64,000 nt of DNA from NCBI RefSeq assembly GCF_937616625.2, contig NC_065577.1, positions 4,753,001-4,817,000 on the forward strand, read 5' to 3'. This DNA is from Mercurialis annua. Its lineage: Eukaryota; Streptophyta; Magnoliopsida; Malpighiales; Euphorbiaceae. Positions 21,001 to 31,000 of the stretch are shown here, piece after piece. Each line of letters opens with the position of its first letter. The stretch's first letter is position 1. Under the pieces are notes generated by a model. That model did not search any database. It was given only the letters and a program-made list of their open reading frames with translations, and was not told where the DNA came from. Both the position numbers and the translations under genes were made by a program.

Positions 21001-22491
21001 AGAGATGCTATGGCCAATGAAATTACAGCTTTAGAACACAACCACACCTGGGATCTGACAGCATTACCTACTGGTAAAAAGCCAATTGGTTGTAAGTGGG
21101 TCTACAAAGTTAAGTACAAGGCAGATGGCACCCTTGAAAGGTGCAAAGCTAGGTTGGTTGCAAAGGGGTATACTCAAGAACATGGCCTTGATTACTTGGA
21201 TACTTTCTCCCCTGTTGCAAAAATGGGCACTATCAGAACCTTACTAGCTGTTGCAGCCATCAAAAACTGGCATCTTCACCAGTTAGACATTAATAATGCC
21301 TTCCTTCATGGTGATCTTCATGAAGAAGTCTATATGACTCCACCACCTGGCTTTCTCCCTTCTGGATCTTCTCAAGTCTGTAAACTTCAGAAATCATTGT
21401 ATGGGCTCAAACAGGCAAGCAGGATGTGGCATGCCAAATTAACACATTCCTTGCTCAGTCAAGGGTTTCATCAAGCTTCAGCTGACCCTTCTCTTTTCAC
21501 AAAGACACATCATGAATCCTTTATAGCCCTTCTGGTTTATGTTGATGATGTGATCTTGGCCAGTGACAATTTGACATTAATTTCAGAGGTTAAGAGCACA
21601 TTGCATACTGCTTTTCAGATTAAAGATCTTGGCCCTTTAAAATTCTTCCTTGGACTGGAAGTTGCACGTTCAAAATCAGGTATTAACCTCTCTCAACGAA
21701 AGTATGCCCTTGATCTTTTGTTTGACACTGGTTTTAACACCTCCAAGCCTGCTCCTACTCCTCTTTCTTCTACAACAAAGTATTACAAAGGAGATAGCCC
21801 TTTACTTCTTAACAATGATGTTTACAGACAGTTGATTGGTAAACTGCTCTATCTCTGTAACACCAGACCTGATCTTCAATATGCTGTCCATCATCTTTCT
21901 CAGTTTCTTGATTGTCCAACTGAGAATCATCTTGCTGGTGTTCACAGAATTTTGAGGTATCTTAAACAAGCTCCTGGTCAGGGTTTGTTTTATGCAGCAT
22001 CTAGTTCACTACAATTAAAGGCCTTCAGTGATTCAGATTGGGCAAGTTGTGTTGATTCCAGAAAATCAGTCACAGGTTTCTGCATATTCCTGGGGACTTC
22101 TTTGATTTCATGGCGTTCAAAGAAACAACAAACCATCTCTCGATCTTCTTCAGAAGCAGAATATAGAGCAATGGCTTCTACTTCTTGTGAGCTTCAATGG
22201 CTTCTATACCTACTTGGAGATTTACAAGCTCCACATACTTCTCCTGCTCTATTATTCTGTGATAATCAATCAGCCATTCATATTGCCCATAACCCAGTAT
22301 TCCATGAAAGGACCAAGCACATCGAGATTGACTGTCATGTGATCAGGGAGAAGATCCAACAAGGAATCATTCATCTCTTGCCTGTTTCTACTACCAATCA
22401 ACTTGCAGATCCTTTCACCAAGTCACTTTCTACTGCTGTGTTTCAGGAAGCAATTTCCAAGCTTGGCATTCACAACCTGTATGCAGCTTGA
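18028..22491 (+). CDS. Copia Gag-Pol polyprotein
   Basis: The first ATG in the long frame is at 18028, giving 1487 aa; the in-frame codon at 17989 is TTG. Domains in order: Gag of the UBN2/retrotran_gag type (about 20-220); zinc knuckle CTFCGFHNHTVDIC from residue 305; a (NMQ) repeat near 345-360; protease DTGASDH from 449; integrase zinc finger HYRLGH...CDIC; integrase core with Asp645, Asp708 and Glu741; reverse transcriptase with YVDD at 1171-1174; RNase H with DSDWAS near 1335 and CDNQSAIHIAH. All catalytic residues expected for copia Pol are present. The integrase motif reads RTDNALEF where DNG is usual in the family. The stop codon runs into the polypurine tract. Confidence 0.96.
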   Translation: MSHSYKPEDLPSSPYYLHPNENPSLILVTTPLKGSNYHTWARSMRMALRSKNKDKFIDGTIKAPHKDDELYPVWDRCNVMVQSWISQTLSVPIRSSVMWLDKAIDVWNDLKERFSQGDAHRVAELQEEVFALKQGDSSVTDYFTNLKILWDELTNLRTIPTCLCDPPHDCEAIHVGRNFQNNDYVIRFLRGLNDNFGAARSQVMLMQPLPEINRVFAMIMQEERQLGMKNAEPRESNVFYSQSTNTAEEMQDQNDNTQFFENQNHSVYANAVGYSGPRRPFTPHPNMQRRFVPGNFNNQGVKKTCTFCGFHNHTVDICYKKHGYPPGYTPRIRGNYPMSNENVQNMQNMQNMQNMQGTQNFHQANMVDSSSYQNFQPNFANTSPMSMSFTPEQYSKLLSLIQQNTLNNDSTTHINTLSSNFRPEPNVSGISYSFSSCSQLPCEQNWIIDTGASDHIACSLSLFTSYSPIKEVYVKLPNGENVSVTHVGTVRIPSFITLQNVLFVPRFSFNLISASRLTSQYNQLCMILYSNSCFIQDIRTWRMIGLAEKLNGLYHLKMPSGSNNISKSSCRAVMSASTIAKSDLWHYRLGHLSNGRIKLLQAVDSSIAVPVHSHCDICHFAKHKRLPFPVSHSISNKVFDLVHMDVWGPTKIPSMNGYKYFLTVIDDHSRYTWVFFLKSKAETRGIIQQFCAYVETQFKTVIKCIRTDNALEFDMPVYYKSKGIIHQTSCVYTPQQNSVVERKHQHLLNVARSFKFQASVPASFWNFCVAYAAYIINRIPSPVLQNDTPFAKLFGTLPDYSILKVFGCLCYASTISELRTKFDPRARKCIFIGVPDATKGYILFDLSSKKVLISRDVVFFETIFPYPQLSATINPDSADIVFPAPYDTNDDEYTVPSIPPSSISPLSSSPTSISPPALRRSQRTILQPARLQDYIYKPISSATVAQVTSPHTLDKVISYNSLSSKHKAFSLQLSSITEPRSYNEAIKHGCWRDAMANEITALEHNHTWDLTALPTGKKPIGCKWVYKVKYKADGTLERCKARLVAKGYTQEHGLDYLDTFSPVAKMGTIRTLLAVAAIKNWHLHQLDINNAFLHGDLHEEVYMTPPPGFLPSGSSQVCKLQKSLYGLKQASRMWHAKLTHSLLSQGFHQASADPSLFTKTHHESFIALLVYVDDVILASDNLTLISEVKSTLHTAFQIKDLGPLKFFLGLEVARSKSGINLSQRKYALDLLFDTGFNTSKPAPTPLSSTTKYYKGDSPLLLNNDVYRQLIGKLLYLCNTRPDLQYAVHHLSQFLDCPTENHLAGVHRILRYLKQAPGQGLFYAASSSLQLKAFSDSDWASCVDSRKSVTGFCIFLGTSLISWRSKKQQTISRSSSEAEYRAMASTSCELQWLLYLLGDLQAPHTSPALLFCDNQSAIHIAHNPVFHERTKHIEIDCHVIREKIQQGIIHLLPVSTTNQLADPFTKSLSTAVFQEAISKLGIHNLYAA

Positions 22492-22498
22492 GGGGGGC
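22490..22498 (+). other. Polypurine tract of the copia element
   Basis: GAGGGGGGC sits between the polyprotein stop codon (TGA at 22489-22491, overlapping) and the 3' LTR. It is the expected plus-strand primer. Confidence 0.85.
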
Positions 22499-22712
22499 TA
22501 TTAGAGGTCCTATTTATTCTTATTGTTTGACAGTTAAATAGGATGTTTAGCTTTCTGTTAAAGTCTGTTAGCTAGTCTGTTAGCTTAGCTAGTCTGTTAG
22601 TTGTGCCAGCTGTATGACAGCTGTATAGAGCGGTTATCAGCTCTGAGTCTGTATATAAACAATTCTTGATTCATTAATAAAGCTAAGGAAACATTTTTCC
22701 CAAATTGTAACA
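22499..22712 (+). repeat. 3' LTR of the copia element
   Basis: 214 bp, no difference from the 5' LTR found on direct comparison. Followed by the ACTTT duplication. Confidence 0.95.
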
Positions 22713-22717
22713 ACTTT

Positions 22718-24960
22718 TTATCATTTGTTTCATATTGTTTTTTTTTTTTACAAATTCCGGTTATTTTTAATGATGGCGAGAAGCAAAATAGAAGGGTTGA
22801 ACCACCAAATATGGTATGTGTCATGTGATATGGCATCTGATGATGTAAAAATAAATAAAAACATATTGCTCCGGTGGCTCTTTTTCCGGTGGATCGTGGA
22901 GTCGTAACTCGGTGGATCCGTAATTTGATTTTTAATTTATTTTATTTTTTGAAAAAAATTTAGTTTTTTATTTAAATTTTTTTTGATAAATGATTATTGA
23001 ATTAGTTCAACCATAAAATAGTGGAAGAGAAAAAGTCTTTACGATGAAGACAAAGACTATAAGAAATTACAGAAAAATCAAATTTCTATGAACATCATTA
23101 GCCGAATAATCAAAACCTTTGTATAACCCTTTTATTTAGTTGTTATTAATGTTTTATTTTTAAATTATTTAAATCGTTAATTATAGCCTTAGTCGGGGTA
23201 GAGGTGAAACATGAAAACTCAAAATAGACTATAATTGAACTTTTTTATTTTAGGTTAAGAAAATACAAATTAAAGTCGAGCGTTTTTAAGTAAATAGACC
23301 TTATACTTATAATGAATGGCAGAGGATAAGGTAGCCTCTATTGTGTGGTACACGATACTCCTTACGATATTCTCGTACGAGTTTGAGTCAACAATAAGTT
23401 TTGAGGCTGAAACAAAATAACCAAAAATTTGGGCACCACATCAAATTGTGACATGTGATAAATAACTGAGCTATTACCATCGTGATAAACGATTCTGAAA
23501 ATATCTTTAATAGTTTAAATGCATGAAGAATTGGCTTATTTTCGTCTTGATTTATGTATGTCTTCTCCAAAATAATTTAATGCTGTCGATTATTTATGAC
23601 AACAATTGATTGTATACCAAATTCAAGTTTTTAAAATCGTGCAAAACGGTGTTTTTAATTGTCAACAATTATTTTGAAACAGACAATTATTTTGTTAAAT
23701 ATGAACTATTTTTTTTTTAATGGTCGATATTAAATTTAAGATAAGTAAAATTTTCATTTTTTGAAATTCACACAGATCTTTTATGGTTGATATTATGAAA
23801 ATTACAATTTTTATGTATATATTTAATTAAGAATCCATGGACACATATAAATATGTACTCAATTTTTCTCATTTTTTTATAGTAGAGAGGAAGGTGCATG
23901 TTCGAGAATTTGGATTTATAGCTAGCTAACAGTTTACTGTTTAGCGATTATATTAATTTATTTTGATAAATTTTGTCGGTAAAAATCTGATTTCTTAGTA
24001 GCCACACATATATGAGCTCCTTATCTGTTCCATTTCCAAGCAACATAAAAATACATGGCCACCCATACAATTCATATTATGAGCATTTAAAAATTAATCA
24101 CAATATCTTTTTTTTTTATCAGGAACTATAGGATGTATATTTTCAATGTTTTGCCAGTTTCGTCCACCACTTATGTACGAATTGTGCCAAAGTCAAGAGG
24201 ATTTGATTTATAAAAATAACATATTATTTAATCAATTTATTTACCTTTTATAATAATTTAATCTACAACTAAAACAATTCCAACTAAAATCAAACTAATC
24301 GAATTAATTAAAATCTAAGAAACACAGTAAAATTGTGTTTTCTGTTTCGGAAACCCGAAACTCTCAGAGACTCATATGGAAAGTGTCAGACTGGCTCGAT
24401 AGATAATTTAAACAGCTGTAAAAAAACTTTAAAAAATTACACAAATAATTAAATATAATCAATTTTTTGATGATAAATATAATCAATTAATTAAAAGAGT
24501 TATTCATAAATAAAATTTCAAACTTTCGCGTTTGTAACGATTTATACAATTTTTAAAGGTCCAACATTTTTTTTTTAGCTTTTTCTATCATAAAGACATT
24601 TTTTCTTCACTATATGTCGCTTTGATGATTTTTAATGACTAAAACGATATCGAATTATTATTTTAGACTGTAAAATGCCAATAAATGAAAAGTTGGTATT
24701 ATTTTAGCTATATTTTAAATGTTGTGTTTAGATTTCTGCAGATTTATAAAATTTTATGTTTTGTGTATATTTAAATGATTTATTATTAAGTATTATAAAT
24801 GTATAAAGAAAGTTTAATTTATATATACATATTATTTATTTGTTTCCTTCATGTTTTGTGTCCTTTATTTTAAAAAAATATCGTTTCTCTGTGTCCATTT
24901 CGTATCGTCTTTTACCGAACTCAATTACTTCAATTTAACCGACTACTCACTCCCAATTCA
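22718..24960. other. AT-rich intergenic DNA upstream of the ABCG gene
   Basis: No ORF longer than background, no TIR pair and no RNA gene recognised. The sequence just right of the copia element continues the pre-insertion host sequence. Promoter elements of the ABCG gene, if compact, lie in the last few hundred bases. Confidence 0.4.
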
Positions 24961-24990
24961 CACTATAGAGAAATAGAAGTTATAAATCTC

Positions 24991-24998
24991 TATAAATA
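24991..24998 (+). promoter_or_regulatory. TATA box of the ABCG gene
   Basis: TATAAATA lies 72 bp before the ATG, within TCTCTATAAATACCCATGC, followed by a CT-rich leader (CTCTCTAGCTCTCTTCTC) typical of plant 5' UTRs. The start of transcription would fall near 25020-25030. Confidence 0.6.
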
Positions 24999-25062
24999 CC
25001 CATGCTTCCTAGGTATTACTTACTACAAACACCTCTCTAGCTCTCTTCTCTTCCTTCAAAAC

Positions 25063-28000
25063 ATGGATTCTTCTAATCTTTACCCTAATAATTCATCATC
25101 ATCTTTGAACAATTATAATGAGCATGAAATAACATTAGAATTGGAAACTATTAATAATTCAGTGCCAATTGGAGATGGTGTTTTCTTGAGTTGGGAGGAT
25201 TTGTGGGTAAATGTTTCAAATGGGAAAAAAGAAAGCAAAACAATACTTGAAGGAGTAACTGGTTATGTACAACCTGGTCAGTTTTTGGCTATTATGGGTC
25301 CTTCTGGTTCTGGAAAATCTACTCTTCTTAATGCTTTAGCGGGTATACTTTTTTTTATTAATTGGCTTACATTTTTATTTTTTTTATTTTTTCCTAATAC
25401 CATTTCATATATTAGTTTTTTTTGGTAGTTATGAAGTGTTTTTTTTTTGAATATATAGTTAAATATTTGATTTTGGAAATTTTTATGCTATTTTTAAAGT
25501 TTACAACAATTCTAATCTAATTTAAAATTTGATTATTGTATTGAAATATTGTTTTTGAAAGTTATATATGTGAAATAATGAATACTATAAAATAATAAAC
25601 AAATAGTATGTAATGGTTTTAATTCATAATTAAAATACTGTAAATACATATCAAATTAAGTTATTACCGCTTACCGTGACGGAAGAAAGACGGATTTATT
25701 CTCTAAGCAAAGCTACTAATTAATTTTTTTCATTTAATTTTTAATTAATATTGAGTTTTTTTAATTTATTTTAAAAGATTTTAACTAGTTAAAATTTCTT
25801 AAAATTTAATTGAATTTCAAATTTAATTTTAAAATTTGGACTTCTTTGAAAGAAAAAAATTAGAGATCAGAATAACTTTACTATGACAAACTATTAGTAT
25901 TAACTAATTCAATTAATAGAAGTAGTATATGGAAAAACCAATATAAGTTCAATAATAGAAATATAAATAGTCAAGTAATTACTTAATATAAAAAATTCAA
26001 AATATAAAGTGTTTTTTTTTTTTTTTTTTTTTTTTTTTTTGGTAAGCCCATCCGGTTTCCAAGGCTTCGCCCTGACTAATCCGGATCCGACCCGTGTCGC
26101 GCACCTGGCATGGTGGGGGAGTCTTCCAGTGGGAATTTTCTGCATTCACAAGGACTCGAACCCGAGACCTTGCTTAAGCGATACCATATATTCCATCCAT
26201 TTTGATTTTGAAAGTTCTTATTTTTAAAAGAAAAACACATAAATTTTTTTTATGTTCTGCTTCTTTTATTGATAGTAGAATTTTTTATATTTCTTTTTTG
26301 AAATTATTATGAAAAGATAAAAAATGTTCAATATAAAATAGATTTGAAACTTTAAACTAAAATATTCAGAAATATTACATTTTTAAAAAAAAAATGGATA
26401 TAGTGAATAATTATATAACATAATGGTTGCGACACCTCATTTGTGCAACAAACTAATAGGGACGTTAGTCATGTGTTAATATTTAATGATAAAAAAGTAA
26501 AAAATAATTAAAATTTTACTATCATAAATATTCATTAAGTTGTTGTAAAATTGACATGCCACAACATTCATTTTCTCAAGGTCCACATACTTTGAACGAA
26601 ACGTTCCTTTCCCTGATGTTTTTCTACGAAATTCCGAAAAGTCATTTAAAATCTAAAATTAATCGTGCAACACAGCAATTAATGATAAATGGAAAAAATT
26701 CCAAATTATTGAACCATATTATTTTTTTTTTTTTTTTTTGGTAAGCTCATCCGGTTTCCAAGGCTTCGCCTTGACTAATCCGGATCCGACCCGCGTCGCG
26801 CACCTGATATGGTGGGTGAGTCTGCCAGTGGGAATTTTCTGCATTCACAAGGACTCGAACCCGAGACCTTGCTTAAGCGATACCAAGCCGCTTACCACTT
26901 GGACCAACTCCCATTGGTAATGTCATTGCTAGGATTTGAGCCTTGGTTGATTGAACCATATTAATTGATTGATGTATATGTATCATTTCACTCCCACGTG
27001 AGTATGTTCTCATGCACGTACACTGGGAAACATAAATAACCTATACTTTGTCGGGATAGATAGATTATGAAAGTTTTACTTTTCGACAAAAATAATTACT
27101 CCACGATTAATTTCGAGATCAAAATAACTACTACAACTTGCAACTTTAAAAAAAAAAAAAAAAACTTCTCTTTTTTTTAAATTCCATAATCCAAGTGTGT
27201 AGATCAAAATAATTTGTTTCTGTATTAAATGGAAGATATAATGTTTGATAATGAGAGATGCCGAGTCTGTATTAGAAGTGTGCATTTGGTTGAAACCGGA
27301 TCGATTTTAATTGAACTGATATTTTTTTTTTGTAATTTTTAAAACCGAATTGAACTGAAATTACAACTTACCATTTGCCACATCATTATTAGTAACTCGA
27401 AGTGTGTATGTTGCAGGGAGACTGGATTCAAATACAAGACAATCAGGAGATATTCTAATTAATGGTCGTAAACAAAGGCTGGCTTATGGCACATCGGTAA
27501 GAAATTAAACAAGGGTTAAAGGTCCAAAAGATTCAAACACTTTCCTCATTGTTTTACAAATTTAATCAATAATGATTAATTTTGATTATTTAAGTATAAT
27601 TTGTACATTTAAATGGGGCAAATAAACCCCGCACCAAAAAAAATACCACAAAAATAACTAAAAACATGAGGGGCCAAGTGTAAAAAAAAACTAAAAAAGC
27701 TTCATTGCTCTTTCCGGAAAACTTAAAGTGTTTTTTTTTTTGCTAGTGAATATTAAGGGCTCAAGTTGCCAAGAAAAATCTAAAACAATTTGAGCTCTTT
27801 TTGAATAATTTGAATTTTTTTTTGTACTTTAGGCCCTAATTTAATGTTTTTTTCTTGACTTTTATGAACATATTCAGGCATATGTGACACAAGAAGACAC
27901 ATTGATAACCACCTTAACAGTGAAAGAAGCAGTTTACTACTCAGCTGAGCTTCAATTACCAAAACAAATGTCAAAATCAGAAAAGAAAGAAAGGGCAGAA

Positions 28001-31000
28001 ATGACAATAAAAGAAATGGGTTTACAAAAGGGTATGAACACAAAAATTGGAGGGCTAAGTGGTGGCCAAAAGAGAAGACTCAGCATTTGCATAGAGATTT
28101 TAACAAGGCCAACACTTTTATTTCTTGATGAACCCACCAGTGGACTTGATAGTGCAGCTTCATATTATGTTATGAGTAGAATTGCAAATTTGGGTCAAAA
28201 AGATGGGATTAGAAGAACAATAATTGCTTCAATTCATCAACCTAGTTTTGATGTTTTTCATCTTTTTAATTCTCTTTGCCTCCTTTCTTCTGGTCAAATT
28301 GTCTATTTTGGTCCTACTTCTTCAGCCAATGAGGTATGTACTCATTTGCACATCTATTAGTTTCTTAATGAGTCACTTTTAATTTGTTTTTAGCAATTAA
28401 GGACGACGTTCTTATTATTTGAGTCAATTAAGGATAAAACTATCCAATATGAAAAAGTTTAAGGACTGGAATAATCCAATTTTATTCTTAATTTATATAA
28501 AAATAGAGAGTATTATTTTTAACTGAAAAATTAAGAGTATATTCTAAATTGATAAAAAAAAAGTTTAAAACGAGTTATTTAATCATAAGTCGCAAGTTCG
28601 TTGACCCTTTACTTGGCTATCAATTGATGAAATTTACTACTAAATGGCAAAAGATGCAGACACATCCTTCAATTTTCGATAAAAAGTATTTGTACTCTCG
28701 ATTCAAATGTCTTTAAACTTATAAAACTAGAACTAATCCTTTTGACTACAGTTGACCCTCTAATAGTTAATATTCTATAAATTAATAATTCTAATAATTA
28801 ATAAAAAATTGAGAGAACCAACTTCGTTCTACGTCGGATAATTAATAATTCTATTATTTAATAATTAATAAAATTTAAAATATATTCTTCATGAATATTA
28901 ATTATTAGAGAGATTTTTTTAAAGAAATATATTACAATTGATGATTTATTTGAGATAATACTAACCTTAATTCATAAAGTGGAAGTTAAAATACCATCAA
29001 ATTATGACTTTTTTATTCTTTTGAAAAAATTTAAAAGAAGTATTAGATAAACAAATTAAAATAAGTAAAGTATCTCTAGTATAAAAAATATTAAAAATTA
29101 TTTTACTTTATGAATACAACTTCTTAATAATCATTTTTTAATTTGATATCAATTGATATTAAATTGAATATAAAATTATTTCTTTTAAATTAAGTGATTG
29201 TAAAGTGTATTTAGTTAGTTTTTTTATAATATAATATTAATATTAGGTCTATTAATGTAGATTTAAAATATCTTTTATAATTTTTTTATACAAATTCAAT
29301 AAATTAATAATTCTAATAATTAATAAATTTTTGATCCATCATTGTATTAATTATCAGAGGGTCGACTGTAGTTCTGTTTTATATTTTGTTTACGAAAGGA
29401 GTTGATTTGTATCAATTTTATAAGCTTAACTTAAGAGTCAGGTTGCATTAAATTAGAAGTTAAGAGATTAAATATTCTTTTATTAAAAGTTTAAGAGTGT
29501 ATTTCACCTTTTGCCTTTTTTAAGCTAATTCATTATCTATGTTGTAGTTCTTTGCTCTGAGCGGCTTCCCTTGTCCAACTCTTCAGAATCCGTCTGATCA
29601 TTTCCTTAAGACGATAAATAAAGATTTTGAAAATGTAAGAAATCCGATTATTAAATTTAAAATTATTATTATTTCAGTATTCCGCATTTGAAACCGACTT
29701 GAAATAGGTCGTCTCCGGTTGTTCCTTAATTATCCGTAATTTGATTAGGAGTAAAAGTTTGATTTTGTTAATTACGTGATTAACAGGATCTTGAACAAGG
29801 TTTAGGTGATGGAATGACAACAGAGGAAGCAATTACCACTCTCGTAAATTCATATAAATCATCAAGCAATTATCAACAAGTTAAAAGACGAGTAGCTGAA
29901 ATATGCAAACAAGTGAGTATGGATTATTACATTATTATCAAAAAAATTCTAATAAAAAAATTTGATAGTTTGGTCTATCAATTTCATATTTGCATCATTT
30001 ATATTAAAAAAAAAACATGGTCAAATTGATATAATTTGTTTTAGCCTACTAACTTTTTTTAATGATTAATATGTACTCCATAATTGAAGAAAAGTTCATA
30101 AAAATTTTAAAAAATTATCTATCAATCTTATCAGAATTTTTATTTTTTTATAATTATTTTTTTATTTTAAACCAAATTATCCAAATATGGACTAATATGT
30201 TATAAAAATAAGACACTATACTTAGTTTTCTAAATTTGTATACCATTATTTTTTTAAAAAATTCCAGTTTGATTCATTTTTTTTAAAATATAATAATAGC
30301 TTTTTTAGAGCTGACATATTGTAAAATAATGTGTTCACATGCATAAAAATTATCCTACTTGACATACACAACATGCGCCATGTCAGCTAAAAACTAAACA
30401 TGAACATATTTAATAATATTCAGAAAAATGATAGACCAAACTGACAAATTTTAAAAACGAATAAAGTGTCAATGCGCTCTCGGAACTTGTGATACAAAAT
30501 CATCTAACCCAATTTATACTTTTTTGAGCAACTAACCAGAAAACCCTTCATTTTTTGGGTCAAAGAACCCCATAATTTATATTTTTATTTAAAAAAAATA
30601 GATTTAGGATTATTATATCATAACAATTAGGAAAGTATTTAATACTTTTTTACAACTCTGACCTCCGATTTGTATTTTACGCGTTTTAAAAATACAATTA
30701 TGGGGTTATTTGACCCAAAAATAAAGAGTTTTGGGGTTAATTGCTCAAAAAATATAAATTGGATTAGATGATACCGTGTTACAAATTCAAGGGGCGCGTT
30801 GACCTTTTGTTCATTTTAAAACCATGGTATACTTGACAAACAAAATATACTTGTGGGACAGATAAAAATATTTTACCTTATTTTTATTATTAAAAAATTC
30901 ATAACTTAAGATACTGAATGAACTATATTTTATTTTTATCATTTAGAAGTAGAACCGTTATTTTTTTATTTGCTTCAATTATAATTAATTGACTAAAAGT

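Larger units (their letters stand above)
17567..22712 (+). mobile_element. Complete, recent Ty1/copia retrotransposon
   Basis: The element is 5146 bp with two 214-bp LTRs that look identical base for base. It has a tRNA-Met-type primer binding site directly after the 5' LTR, one uninterrupted polyprotein gene and a polypurine tract before the 3' LTR. It is flanked by the 5-bp target-site duplication ACTTT (17562-17566 and 22713-22717). Identical LTRs and an open frame mean a very recent insertion, and the element could be active. It landed in the 3' flank of the F-box pseudogene. Both LTRs begin TATTAG and end TAACA, so the ends are TA...CA rather than TG...CA. Confidence 0.96.

Noticed and set aside
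26740..26920. tRNA gene-like sequence with box A and box B
   Set aside because: It has a poly(A) tail, a 14-bp target-site duplication and a second truncated copy, so it is a SINE, not a tRNA gene.
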